64,000 nt of DNA from Gari tellinella (GCA_922989275.2 OV277866.1:79644328-79708327), one strand, 5' to 3'. Shown: positions 1 through 11,499, counted from the stretch's first letter. Notes: a model not told the origin generated them from the sequence alone. Numbers and translations: made by a program.

Positions 1-181
1 TGCTCTTATCTACTGGACACAGGTCACCAGCAATATAACAAAGATCTAGTAATATGGTGCCCAGTTGCTCTCATCTACTGGGCGCAGGTTACCAGACACT
101 AGAAGGATAATATCAACAATCCACCAGATACCAACGCCCCCTAGTGTCAGCAACTTGCCAACAGCTGTGCCTGTAATAGAA
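1..181. repeat. Short degenerate two-copy direct repeat
   Basis: Two similar stretches containing TCTACTGG and CAGGT(C/T)ACCAG lie about 65 bases apart. No gene or RNA is recognisable. The short open frame over 65-400 runs into the palindromic element next to it and is not credible. Confidence 0.3.
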
Positions 182-187
182 AAATGG

Positions 188-443
188 CAGGGCTGCGATA
201 AGTTGATGATAAAAATCCTAAGATTTCAAATTTTCAATTTTTCAGACGACATTTTACTAATCATACATTTATCCCATAGTTTGTTTCTTGTTTTGAAGAC
301 ACATGACTGCTTAAAACAGGTTGAAAGTAAAGCAGAATGTGCCTTAAGGCGCATTCTGCTTTACTTTCAACCTGTTTTAAGCTACCATCTGCTAGGATAA
401 AAATCCGAAGACTTAGGAAAAATCCGGAGAAATGGCAGCCCTG
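188..443. mobile_element. Family G MITE, hAT-like ends, 6-bp target duplication
   Basis: A 256-bp element with ends CAGGGCTG and CAGCCCTG, flanked on both sides by AAATGG (182-187 and 444-449). Its centre is the long hairpin otherwise typical of family A (CAGAATGTGCC / GGCGCATTCTG). It is therefore a chimera: family G ends around a family A core. A second copy is at 39149-39403. Confidence 0.75.
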
Positions 444-470
444 AAATGGTGAGATCAGGATTGTGATAGC

Positions 471-711
471 CTATTACCACATATATATGCCTTTTTACAC
501 CTTTAAATTATTCATCCACTGAAGAAAATTATGAGTTCCACTTTATACAGTCATGAATATGTACTATAGTAAGAAACATTTTCTATATCCTAAAAGATAG
601 TAGCTTAATTAAAGCAGGCTGAAAGTTAAGCAGAATGCGCCTTAGGATGCATTCTGCTTTTCTGGGGTCACCTATCTTCAAAACTAAAACTAGGATATGG
701 GGTAATGGGTT
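471..711. mobile_element. Family A palindromic MITE
   Basis: Starts near CCTATTACCACATA and ends ATGGGGTAATGGGTTAA. The central hairpin is AAAGCAGGCTGAAAG..GCAGAATGCGCC with its inverse. The right end keeps the TTAA target motif. Confidence 0.7.
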
Positions 712-763
712 AACTCATCTCCTATTGAATATTCATATATCAAAATCCTCCTACTATGAACAA

Positions 764-957
764 CTCCAGATAAGGGGAGTATTTCAAAAACTAAAATCTT
801 TATTTCTGCATTAATTAAACCTATATGGTGTTACTACTCATTAGAATCGTCTCTTCGAGACGATTCTTATGAGTAGTAACACCATAGGATTCGGTGCTAA
901 AATGAGTGAGAAAATGTTGGATTTGTTCAGTTTACCCCCTCTTATCTGGAGCCCTGG
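764..957. mobile_element. Family B palindromic MITE
   Basis: Left end CTCCAGATAAGGGG and right end CTCTTATCTGGAG are inverted. The centre is a perfect hairpin GAATCGTCTCTTCGAGACGATTC inside a longer inverted repeat with TGAGTAGTAACACCAT. Confidence 0.7.
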
Positions 958-1304
958 AACATCTATCATTTTTGCAATTACTTTAGTCAATAAAATCTGG
1001 AAACTATTGGCAGGAAAGTCTCATATCAGACAGACACTATAATGAAGGTTCTCAGCCCAAAGAAATCTTGGTTTTGTGATGGTTAAGCTAGTATGAACTG
1101 TGCTTCATTTACCATTCTTCTGCAAAACTTTTAGGATGCCTTCTCCAACTCATCAACATAAACAATGCTTTCTTTATCAACATAAGCAATGCTTTCTTTA
1201 ATTCTATACAGATTGTAGCTTAAAGCATGATTAAAGTAAAGTAGATAGTTCCTAGGAACTAACTTTGTCTGCATTAAAAAATGTCTAGAAATTTGAAAAA
1301 AATA
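958..1304. other. Intergenic, nothing recognised
   Basis: AT-rich sequence with a short local duplication (CAATGCTTTCTTTA twice near 1163-1202). No coding or RNA signal was seen. Confidence 0.3.
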
Positions 1305-1497
1305 CAGTCGAACTTCGATATCTCAAAGTCGGTTTTGTCGAACATACCCATATTTCAAAGTTAAAACATGGCTAAGCCACGTTTTAACTTTGAAATATGG
1401 TTATGTTCGACTTAACCGAGAGTGAAAAAATGCAGTTCATATGTCGAACTATCGGATACTTCGAGTTTAACAAGTTCGAGATATCGAAGTTTGACTG
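1305..1497. mobile_element. TA-flanked MITE with CAGTCGAACTTCGATATC ends
   Basis: Inverted ends CAGTCGAACTTCGATATC and GATATCGAAGTTTGACTG, with TA on the left side. An internal palindrome of about 50 bp is centred near 1374. CAGT ends plus TA fit a mariner/pogo-type non-autonomous element (inference). Confidence 0.65.
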
Positions 1498-1652
1498 TTT
1501 TGACTATGATTGTGATTACTCACCTGTGTGTCCTAGGCAAAATCTGTCCATGCCAAGAAAACCAAGAAGCACAGAGTATATCAGAGTTGTTACAAAATAG
1601 TGGCCGCTGTACCTGTAAAAACATCAAACAGGGTAAGCAGACATGAGCCAGC

Positions 1653-2324
1653 ACGGACACGAGCCCCCGGTCGATTTTGTGCGGGCGGACATAAGCCCCC
1701 CTGGTTGGACAGATGATTAACAAATGTTTTATTAATATTTTAAGCAAAAAATGGATTTTTTCTTCGGCTAATAATTCACCAATTATTAATTGTTTCATTC
1801 TAATCATGATACCTTGTAGGAAAAAGATAATGATGATAGATCTAGTCACTGATATTATCTACTTGATTACACAACAGTGACAAAATAAGATAATCGTTGC
1901 CTATTAGCGAATCAAACTGTCGGTAATACTTTGATAATACCTGGAATTAATTGTTTAATTGACTCTTGTTTACTGAAGAAACACCGCCAGAGAAACTTGT
2001 AAGTTTGATAGATTGTTTGAATCCATTGTCCTTATAATCGTAAGTTAAAGGTGTTGTTTGTGTCTCATAATTCTGAAACATATCCAAGGTCTCAAACATT
2101 AGGGAGAAAAAGCATATACTGTGTTGCCTAAATGAAAACGACAGGTTTTTATTCATGAAAGTGAATACTATTAAAGTGAATTAATAACACAAGAACACTT
2201 AAGAACGCATTTTGAAGTTTTAAATCTAAAATTTTACACAATAAAACATGTATCTTATCATAGGGAGGGTCGGGGGCTTATGTCTGCGCGCGCAAAACAG
2301 GTGGGGGGGGGGGCTCGTGTCCGT
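1653..2324. mobile_element. Non-autonomous DNA transposon with GC-rich inverted ends
   Basis: A 672-bp segment bounded by ACGGACACGAGCCCCC on the left and GGGGGCTCGTGTCCGT on the right. The inverted similarity continues inward (GCGGACATAAGCCCCC versus GGGGGCTTATGTCTGC). The interior is AT-rich and codes for nothing recognisable. No target duplication was found. Confidence 0.65.
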
Positions 2325-2397
2325 CAATTATCAAACAGTAGTCTCATCATTACAACCAAGCAAATGGAGACTCTACGACACAATTATAGTCTCAACC

Positions 2398-2571
2398 AAT
2401 TACCCCATAAACACACATTTTAACCCCTTTGATTTATTATTCCATTGAAGAAAACAGCTTCCAATTGATACAGTTGTGAATATGCACCATAAGACATATT
2501 TTAAGTTATCCTAGTAGATGGTATCTTAAAGCAGGCTGAAAGTAAAGTAGCCTGCTCCTTAAATCTGCTTG
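2398..2571. mobile_element. Family A MITE, incomplete
   Basis: Carries the left end (TTACCCCATAAACACAC) and left arm of family A. It breaks off inside the hairpin at the AGATACCA region. Confidence 0.5.
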
Positions 2572-2657
2572 AAGATACCAGCTGACAACAAGCTATGGAG
2601 GAAAAGGTTAGCTGCAGTATTAACGAGGGAAAATTAATCATCTTGAAATGAAGAAAT

Positions 2658-2903
2658 TTAACTCTTTACCACATAGCCTGTTTCTAGTTTTAAAAATAGG
2701 TGACAACTTAAAACAGGTAGAAAGTAAAGCAGAATGTGCCTTAAGGCACATTCTGCTTTTCTTTCTGCCTGCTTTAAGCTACCATCTACTAGAATAAAGA
2801 AAATATTTCTTATCATTCATATTCAAAATTGTTTAAATTGGAACCATTTCTTCAGTTTGGGAATAAAGGCGTAAAGAGGTGTATTTATGGGGTAATGGTT
2901 TAA
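2658..2903. mobile_element. Family A palindromic MITE
   Basis: TTAA at both sides, ends TTAACTCTTTACCACATA and ATGGGGTAATGGTTTAA. Central hairpin AGAATGTGCCTTAAGGCACATTCT. Confidence 0.7.
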
Positions 2904-2961
2904 TTCCCTTACATGATACATGGAAAGCCATCCTTGAGGAATCTTCTCTCGCCATAACAGT

Positions 2962-3603
2962 GTATCCCTGGCAGGGCTTCACACCACACCTTTGTCATCT
3001 GAACGTCTTCATATCTCTCACCTCCCCACTGAAATGTACATGTACATGTATTAGAACACAGTAGTTAAAGGTGTATCCCTGGCAGGGCTTCACACCACAC
3101 CTTTGTCTTCTGGACATCTTCATATCTCTCACCTCCCCACTGAAATGTACATGTATTACAACACAGTAGTTAAAGGTGTATCCCTGGCAGGGCTTCACAC
3201 CACACCTTTGTCATCTGGACATCTTCATATCTCTCACCTCCCCACTGAAATGTACATGTACATGTATATGAACACAGTAGTTAAAGGTGTATCCCTGGCA
3301 GGGCTTCACACCACACCTTCGTCTTCTGAACGTCTTCATATCTCTCACCTCCCCACTGAAATGTACATGTATTAGAACACAGTAGTTAAAGGTGTATCCC
3401 TGGCAGGGCTTCACACCACACCTTTGTCATCTGGACATCTTCATATCTCTCACCTCCCCACTGAAATGTACATGTACATGTATTAGAACACAGTAGTTAA
3501 AGGTGTATCCCTGGCAGGGCTTCACACCACACCTTTGTCTTCTGGACATCTTCATATCTCTCACCTCCCCACTGAAATGTACATGTATTAGAACACAGTA
3601 GTC
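2962..3603. repeat. Six-unit minisatellite, alternating 105/111-bp units
   Basis: The motif GTATCCCTGGCAGGGCTTC recurs at 2962, 3072, 3178, 3289, 3394 and 3505. Unit lengths alternate (110, 106, 111, 105, 111) because an extra ACATGT is present in every second unit. This is a two-unit higher-order repeat of about 216 bp. The open frames on both strands here reflect the periodicity, not genes. Confidence 0.85.
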
Positions 3604-3632
3604 AATATCAAAACAAATCATGCAATAACATT

Positions 3633-4117
3633 GTTAACCCATTACTCCACAAATACACCTCTTTACACCCAATTTTTCAAATTCATACATTCATGAATAT
3701 GCATCATACAAAATATTTTCTATATTCCAGCAGATGGTACCCCTTACAGCAGGCTGAAATTAAAGCAGAGTGTGCATTAAGGCACATTCTGAGTTACTTT
3801 CAACCTGCTTTAAGTGGTCAACTATATTCAAAATTAAAAACAGGCTATGAGGTAATAGGTTAACCCTATAAACTCCATAGCCTGTTTCTAGTTTTGAAGA
3901 CAGGTGACCGTTTATTAAAGCAGGCTGAAAGAAAAGCAGAATGTGCCTTAAGGCACATTCTGCTTTTCTTTCAGCCTGCTTTTACACATTACCCCATGGC
4001 TTGTTTATACTTTTAAAGACAGGTGACCACTCAAAGCATATTCCTGACTGTTTAAAGTGGAACTATCTTCTTCAGTGGAGGAATAAATTAAAGGCATATT
4101 TATGGGGTAATGGGTTA
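3633..4117. mobile_element. Two adjacent family A MITEs
   Basis: Copy one (about 3634-3868) starts TTAACCCATTACTCCACA and ends GAGGTAATAGGTTAA. Copy two (3868-4117) starts at that TTAA and ends TATGGGGTAATGGGTTAA. They share or abut at one TTAA. Both have the GCAGAATGTGCC hairpin core. Confidence 0.7.
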
Positions 4118-4319
4118 AGAAGAAGAAGGGTTATAAGCCATTCATGCCTAGATATTGATATGGACTGTTCTTGTATACTTGCTGGAAAACTTCATTACAT
4201 AATCCCAGTAAACAACAATGACCTAAAGACAGTTTGTGTGACTTGGCGTCTCTTCGGGGCTCTACACTGTTTGCCAATGTCCACTTTAGTAGCACTAGGC
4301 TTAGATGGGTTTATCCTTT

Positions 4320-4591
4320 CTTCCCTACAACCTCAAATGGACAATTCTAGTTTTCAATTTAGGGGTCAAACATTAATGTTATGAAGTTGAAATTTAGTCT
4401 AGTCCATTATTGACTTTTTAGAGTTGATTATTACAATATATGTCAAAAATGACAAACAGTGTAGACCCTGATCAGATGACTCCTTAAGGAACCCTCTGAT
4501 CAGGGTCTACACTTTTTTAATTTAAGACAATTGTACTCCTCACAGGTACACTGTTTGCAAATGGCGCATATATGCCTGGCTAGGGTTCAAC
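4320..4591. mobile_element. Family C MITE with a small foreign insert
   Basis: Contains the C hairpin (AGACCCTGATCAGA... and inverse) and the GTACTCCTCACAGGTACACTG right arm. The left arm is interrupted near 4358-4393 by about 35 bases (GGGGTCAAACATTAATG) that resemble the tandem unit of the Helentron-like element at 15592-16700. Confidence 0.55.
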
Positions 4592-4744
4592 GATTTAGCA
4601 AACCACTTACTTTTGTACAACCATAACCATCAATTTCCCGTCTAGTCTCATTCCCGTCTAAGTCCTCTGGCTCACTACAGTTCAGGAATTCTAGTGGCCT
4701 GAAAAAGGGAGTAAAAGGTAAAGTGAACGCTTTTTAACATGCTA

Positions 4745-5640
4745 CCACAATATCCCATTACCCAATAAATATGCCTTTTTACGCCTTTAAATTAAACCTC
4801 CATAGTGAAAAATGGTTCCAATTCATATAGTCATATACATGTACATGTACCATAAGAAATATTTTCTATATCCTATCAGATAATAGCTTAAAGCAGTCTG
4901 AAAGTAAAGCAGAATGCGCCTTAAGGCACATTCTGTTTTACTTTCAACCTGCTTTACATGTGATTGTCTTTCTTTGAAACTAGAAAAATGCTATAGGGTA
5001 ATGAGTTAACATACTTTACCTTTAGATTCCATAGAGACAGTCAGAGTGAGTCCTATTTATACCTCTATAGGGACCTAATTAACCCATTACCTCAGGCTCA
5101 TAGCTTGTTTCTAGTTTTAAAGGCATGTGACCATTTCTAGCAGGTTGAAAGCATAGCTGAATCCTATTTAACCCAATAAACCCCATAGCTTTTTTTAATA
5201 TTGAAGATAGGTGATCACTTAAAGCAAGTTGAAAGTAAAGCAGAATGCTCCTGAAGGCGCATTCTGCTTTACTTTCATCCTGCTTTAAGCTACCGTATGC
5301 TGGTATATAGAAAATATTTCTTATGGTACATGTTCATAAATATTGTATAAAGCAAAACTATTTCCTTCAGAGGAGGAATAAGTTAAAGGTAAGGCGTATT
5401 TATGGGGTCATTGGATAACCCTTTACCTCATAGTCTGTTTCTAGTTTTCAAAATAGGTGACTACTTAAAAGCAGGTTGAAAGTAAAGATTAATGCGCCCT
5501 ACGGCGCATTCTGCTTTACTTTCAGTCTGCGTTCAGTTAATTACCACCTGCTAGAGTTAAGAAAATATTCCTTCTGATACATACTCATGACTCTATAGAT
5601 TGGAATTATTTTCTTCCGCGGATAATTAGCCAAAAAGGCC
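4745..5640. mobile_element. Cluster of family A MITEs
   Basis: Copies or fragments at about 4745-5010 (ends TTACCCAATAAATATGCC and GGGTAATGAGTTAA), 5090-5165 (fragment), 5168-5420 (full, perfect hairpin near 5250) and 5419-5630 (right end decayed). All share the GCAGAATGCGCC hairpin. Confidence 0.6.
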
Positions 5641-5918
5641 GTGGCTAGACGTCCGGAACCGGACGTCTAGCCCACCCTCACAGTGTAGGCTAGTCGTCTG
5701 GTTCCGGACGTCTAGCCTACACTGTGAGGGTGGGCTAGCAGTCCGGAATAGATTTTCTTCAGAGAATATACTGCTTTGTACGTGGGTTAATTAATGCCTG
5801 GATATATACGGGAAACAACTATAAATCCATTTAACTGTCAAAGCTAGACGTCCTGAACCGGACGACTAGCCTACACTGTGAGGGTGGGCTAGCCGTCCGG
5901 TTCCGGACGTCTAGCCAC
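5641..5918. mobile_element. Compound foldback element
   Basis: The outer arms are inverted for about 53 bp with one or two mismatches: GTGGCTAGACGTCCGGAACC on the left, its inverse GGTTCCGGACGTCTAGCCAC on the right. Inside, 5671-5735 is a separate hairpin with a 23-bp perfect stem (CCCACCCTCACAGTGTAGG). Two modules, CTAGACGTCCGG and CCTACACTGTGAGG, recur in alternating orientation. Confidence 0.7.
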
Positions 5919-5929
5919 TGCCTAAACGA

Positions 5930-8014
5930 AATCTGCTAAAAGGCGCTACTATAAGGTAAAGGGTATAAGAAGTACCGGTACTCTAATCTGACGCGCACCT
6001 ACCGATAATACTCGAAAGAGGCGTTATGGCAGTATCAATAGATAGATAGATAGATAATCTGTAACATTCAGCCTGTTTTAATCTACTAGATTATCTGCTA
6101 TATCCTTGCTTCTTGTCAATTCGCCACTTTCGCCACTTTCTTGTCAATTCGCCACCTAAGCAAAACTTAGAATTCCGTCACGAGCAGGCTACTGAGGATG
6201 TCCGAAAACTACAGAGGATATCCGAATAGTGGGACAGTTTAACAACAGAAGATTTCAAGCGCAGAAAATGCGAAAGAACAGGTAAAATAACAATTATTCA
6301 CAAAAAATTATAACAATTCAACAGAAAAGTTAGTACTGTCCGTTGTGACTTTTTTATTGTTAAGTTGTAAAATTATGATTTACTTTTAAAAAAATTAAAT
6401 TATTTCAAAATCATAAAAAAATGATAAAGTTTCATGAAACAAACTTTAACATACTGACAGAGCCTACATTGAACTAATTATCGAAGGACCAATCAGAGGT
6501 AGCGAATTGACAAGAAAGCATCCGGTGATACAGAGCAATGACCTCGTTCGAAAACGGTACAGTTATTTACACTTTGTATTTATTTCACAAGTTTATTTTG
6601 TATATATTCTTGTTATTGAAGGTTCAGTTCAGAATTAAATCCATGAACAAGTAAGAAATGTTACATCAGATAGGCGCATGCGCGAAAATATAGCTAAGGG
6701 TGGCGAAAACACAGGTAAACAGGCTAATTGATATAGAAAATATTTGTTGTTGTGCAAATTCATGAGACTGTTTATAATCTTTAAATGTGGAACAGATTTT
6801 TTGAGTGTTGGGAGTAAATAACAGGTGTATTTAAGGAGTAGTGCATTATCCCTTCATTTCCCCCATAACTATGCCTTTAATTTAATCCTCCGAGACAGAA
6901 ACTTGCTATGGGGTCATGGGTTTAAAAGACCATAATCATTTCCCATTTCACTTTTGTCAGTTTTGAATCATGATAGAGGATATTACAGATATTTTGTCTT
7001 TTCCTACTTACAGATAGCTGCAATAAATCAACGGCGATTGTGGTTTGTATTTGTTGCAGTTTTCGTAGCAAACTTCATCTGTTAATACTGTCGAAAACGT
7101 ACAAAGTAGTGCTGAAAAGAGTAAAAGCATCATGTTGACAGTTCATTCTTGTTGATTTTCTTGTTTCTGTTTAACGTTGCAACGTTTCAGATGATTGGTT
7201 ATCGTGGAAGAATTTGACCAATCGTTGATGGTTTAACAAAAACTATATTAGAAGGGAGACAACTCTTATTTACGCACGAGGCACTACTCCCGAATTTCAT
7301 GGCATACCGATACTACTATCTTCCAACGCCTTAATGTATGGTAATACTTTATATAAACCAAATAGGGACAGTCCGTTCTATTATTTTTATAGTAATGATC
7401 TTTACGCTTTAGTCAGTTAACATAACAGATCGTGCATAACATTGAATTACAGTTTTTTTTGTAGCTGTACGATCATCCGTCTTTATCATAAATCCTATAG
7501 GCCAGCTAACTTTCATCCGTTATTTTTGAGGGTATAAACTCTTTATCAAATTATTCAAAAATGCGTTGATTAAGTAAAGGAAAATTACAGACATGTTTCT
7601 GGGGAGTTGAAATATAGATCTATTGAGATATGCAACATGCCAAACTAGATCTAGATGAACAGAGAAACATCTTTAGTTTGGATCTATGCCTCTTCTTCTT
7701 CTTCTTCCAATGAAAAGTCAGGAGTCACTATGACTGTAGAGTTGACCTGAACTGAGTGATGGGATAGCCACCATCCTCCAGATTTAAAATATATCCGTAT
7801 TTACAGTTTAAAAATATTTACATGGCGCTGGTGTAACTGTAACTACGCAAGGAACTCAGTGTTGTAGATCTACTTTATAGGATAGAAGCCCATGGATCAT
7901 AGTCTACACAATTTGCACAGGACAAGTGTACTTTATATTAGTACACTGTTGTAAAGGAAACACAATTTGGGTTATTGATTTATGTTTCGCTAGGTTGATT
8001 GATAGTTAATCTTG
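5930..8014. other. Intergenic, no gene recognised
   Basis: Contains a short (GATA) run near 6038-6056. The sequence TTGTCAATTCGCCAC occurs twice near 6115-6155 and is matched by inverted GCGAATTGACAAGAAAG near 6500, possibly the remains of a TIR element. A decayed family A arm lies near 6730-6870 and a (TCT) run near 7683-7705. No credible open frame. Confidence 0.4.
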
Positions 8015-9474
8015 TCTAGATCTAGAGTAAATGAGGGTATTATCGACACCTTAAAAGCCTACCAATCAGAAACCTTCTTTTTGTCTTACCAACTCAAATT
8101 ATTAGTTCTCTATATGAAAGAGAAAATTTCATTGGTTCCTTTCTCCTGTATCGCCTTTGTCTGGCTTATCAATTAACGTTTCAGTATGATAGCTTCTGTA
8201 CGTAAACACCGTAGTCCATTATCGACACATCTAGGTAATTATCGACACCCATGCATCTCTGTATTAAATATGTCAAATAACAGTAGATTTAAGCATTTGA
8301 CGAGCTTGACAACTCTATAAATCGTACAAGATTGAAGTACAGAGAAAGTGATTGAGGGAATGTGTAATTTAATGCGAAACCAAGCCTACTGTAGCTTTTT
8401 TCACTCGGTCATGTGACATGATCAGTTGTCCTTAAAATAGATCCCGGTACATTGCGATTAAACTACATAATTTGGATCCGAATCAGACGCCCATTTATAG
8501 TAATTGTCTTATTCGAAACTTTTCTGCTGAGCACTTCATTTGTAGTTAGGCTGTGAACGGTTTAAAGTTGCATTGAAAATGCCCGTGGTGCTTTTGGTCA
8601 TATTTTTCGTTTAAAAGTTTCATGGCATCGTGCCCTGAGAATCAGACAGAGATGGCTTTTGGCACTGTGTCTCTCTCTCTCTCTGCCTGTCTGTCTGTCT
8701 CTGTCTATATCTGTCTGTCTCTTTCTCTCTCTCTGTCTCTCTCTCCCCCCAAGTATGCTTGTTGATCTGTTATAGATCGATTCGTAGCTATAATTAAAAA
8801 ATTTGATGTAGATCTAGATCTATATGTTAATTGCGTTTATTTTGATTGTATGGTTCGCGGTTATACCCGTTTATTTGTCGTTCTAGGGTGTTCCTATTGG
8901 TTACGCTAAAAGATAGGTGAAATAGACGTCGTATTATTTCCTAATTAGTGTACTACGAACCAGAGCTAGATCTACTGATAACATAAACGGGAATGATCTG
9001 GATTTACATTGATAGATCCACAAGCAGTGTCGATAACAGCCAACATAACCCAAAACCTGGAGGCATTTATCGACACCCAGTCCTTTTCTTTATTACTGTA
9101 AATATTGACGATTTGGGTCATTATACATGGTAAGGGAGATAAACGTGTCGTATTAAGTCATCCAGCATGAGCTATAGTCCAAGGTTAAACCGATGACTAA
9201 TATGTCATCACGTGACACCTGCTTATCGATCGATATAAGTCACTGATATTTTTGACTGAATGTACGGTTGGTGGTGTAAATATGCGTTATATATGGATCA
9301 GTCTTGCCATTTGAATTTGTTTTCCCGCGAGCTAGACTTGAAACTACGTCACTTTTCTTTAAAAAACACCGACGACGTAATAAAAGATCGTAGAAGATAA
9401 GAAAAGATTGGTTTACAAAGAAGTGTCGATAATTACCGACTGTCGATAATGCCCTCTTTTACTCTAGATCTAGA
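8015..9474. mobile_element. 1.46-kb non-autonomous transposon, 36-bp inverted ends
   Basis: Left end TCTAGATCTAGAGTAAATGA with GGGTATTATCGACAC. The right end, read inverted, gives TCTAGATCTAGAGTAAAAGA with GGGCATTATCGACA. The motif TATCGACAC recurs near both ends (about 8041, 8221, 8239; 9029 inverted, 9066; 9424 and 9441 inverted). Subterminal repeats of this kind are typical of transposase-binding sites. No transposase frame was seen, and no clear target duplication was found. Confidence 0.65.
8664..8750 (+). repeat. (CT)n/(CTGT)n microsatellite
   Basis: Uninterrupted pyrimidine-rich run of CT and CTGT steps ending in a short C run. It lies inside the TIR element. Confidence 0.9.
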
Positions 9475-9573
9475 TTCTCTATTATCTACCTCACATCCTT
9501 ACAGATAATTTCAGGCAGTGTTAAGAACAATGAGTCTACAGACGAAACAAAGTTGAATGTAGAATCAAAATAA

Positions 9574-9850
9574 TCTATGTTCTACCATTGTTAAACAGTG
9601 TTTTACAACGGTTGTTTTGCTGCGCAGGAGTTGACCACGAAAGCAGGGCCTTTTTTCCATGGGATGGGGACTGGTCTAATTCGCCTTTCCATTTGGGAAA
9701 TTCAGGCGCAATTTTCAACCAAATTGGGAAAAATAGATTGATTTCTATTATAGAAGGTAAAAAAAGCCCTGGAAAGCCACGTGGTCAATTCCTGCGCAAC
9801 ACAACTTCCAATCGCTGTATAATACCGTTTTACAATGATAGAACATTGAT
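9574..9850. repeat. Palindromic host element with nested hAT-like MITE
   Basis: Outer arms (GTTCTACCATTGTTAAACAG, GCGCAGGAGTTGACCACG) reappear inverted on the right (CGTGGTCAATTCCTGCGC, TTTTACAATGATAGAAC). The palindrome is split by the element at 9644-9771. Confidence 0.6.
9644..9771. mobile_element. hAT-like MITE with 5-bp duplication GAAAG
   Basis: 128 bp, ends CAGGGCCTTTTTT and AAAAAAAGCCCTG, with GAAAG at 9639-9643 and again at 9772-9776. CAGGG ends with 5-bp duplications recur at 23253 and 26648. Confidence 0.75.
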
Positions 9851-10079
9851 TATTTCTTAAGTATACACTTTTAAGTCTTGCAAAGACTTCTGGAACCCTG
9901 TGAACAGGGGCTGCAATGTTCATCATTTATACATTTTAACTATTTCATTCATGGCTTATTTTAGACAGTTGCTTAACTCTTTCAACTCTAAGTAACTCTT
10001 TTGGGTTATTAGGTTCCCTTGCAGTTCTTTTTAGTTACCAAAACATGAACCAGTCTGCTTGCAATTCTGGGTAGTTTTT

Positions 10080-11349
10080 AGCTCACCTGGCACATAGTGC
10101 CAAGGTGAGCTTTTAGGATCGCTGGATGTCCGTCGTCCGTCCGTCTGTCCACAATTGTTCGTTAACACTCTACCAGGTTCAAATCTCATTGGATCTTGAT
10201 GAAACTTGGTCACAATGTTTGCCTCAATGAAATGTAGGTCAAGTTCGAATGTGGGTCATGTCCTGTCAAAAACTAGGTCACTAGGTCAAATTATCGAAAA
10301 ACCTTGTTAACACTCTAGAGGCTACAAATTTCATTGGATCTTCATGAAACTTCATCAATATGATTGCCCCAATGCAATCTAGGCCAAGTTTGAATGTGGG
10401 TCATGTCCTGTCAAAAACTAGGTCACTAGGTCAAATTATCGAAAAACCTTGTTAACACGCTAGAGGCTACAAATTTCATTGGATCTTCATGAAACTTCAT
10501 CAATATGATTGCCCCAATGAAATCTAGGCCAAGTTTGAATGTGGGTCATGTCCGGTCAAAAACTAGGTCACTAGATCAAATCTTCGAAAAACCTTGTTAA
10601 CACTCTAGAGACTACAAATTTCATTGGATGTTCATGAAATTTCATCAAAATGTTTGCCTCAATAAAATCTAGGTTGAGTTTGAATGTGGGTCATGTCCGG
10701 TCAAAAACTAGGTCACTAGGTCAAATTATCGAAAAACCTTGTTAACACTCTAGAGGCTACAAATTTCATTTGATCTTCATGAAACTTCATCAATATGATT
10801 GCCTCAATGAAATCTAGGCCAAGTTCGAATGTGGGTCATGTCCGGTCAAAAACTAGGTCAAATCTTCGAAAAACCTTGTTAACACTCTAGAGACTACAAA
10901 TTTCATTGGATCTTCATGAAACTTCATCAAAATGTTTGCCTCAATGAAATCTAGGTCAAGTTCGAATGTGGGTCATGTCTGATCAAAAACTAGGTCACTA
11001 GGTCAAATTATCGAAAAACCTTGTTAACACTAGAGGCTACAAATTTCATTTGATCTTCATGAAACTTCATCAATATGATTGCCTCAATGAAATCTAGGCC
11101 AAGTTCGAATGTGGGTCATGTCCGGTCAAAAACTAGGTCACTAGGTCAAATCATCGAAAAACCTCGTAAATACTCTATAGAGACTACAAAATTCATTGAA
11201 TCTTCATGAAACTTGAACAAAATGTTTGTCTCATTGAAATCGAGGTCAAGTTAGAATGAGGGTCATGCCCGGTCAAAAACTAGGTCACACGGTGTACATG
11301 GTTATATGGTTACCAGGTGAGCGATTTAGGGCCATAGTGGCCCTTGTTT
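10080..11349 (+). mobile_element. Helentron-like element with tandem core (H1)
   Basis: Begins in a T run with the hairpin AGCTCACCTGGCAC/GTGCCAAGGTGAGCT, followed by GTCCGTCGTCCGTCC. It ends with GGTGAGCGATTTAGGGCC, the hairpin GGGCCATAGTGGCCC and TTGTTT. The core is about eight units of roughly 140 bp, many containing CTAGGTCACTAGGTCA. Helentron-associated elements insert between Ts, have a 3' hairpin and often carry tandem cores; assignment to that group is inference. No coding sequence. Confidence 0.65.
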
Positions 11350-11354
11350 AAATA

Positions 11355-11410
11355 CTGGTCTAAATTAGCAAACAGTGTAGACCCTTATTAGAGGGCTCCT
11401 TTAGCAGGCC
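11355..11410. mobile_element. Family C MITE fragment
   Basis: Short piece with GCAAACAGTGTAGACCCT and AGAGGGCTCCTTTAG, the left part of the C hairpin. Confidence 0.4.
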
Positions 11411-11499
11411 TTAGTCTGGCCATGATTTTGGGAAAACTCAATGACTTAGGAAAAATTCTTGGAATTTATTTAATTTATTTTGTTTTATTATACCCGCGT

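Noticed and set aside
3941..4384. 147-codon plus-strand open frame
   Set aside because: Crosses a family A MITE right half and part of family C; no recognisable protein.
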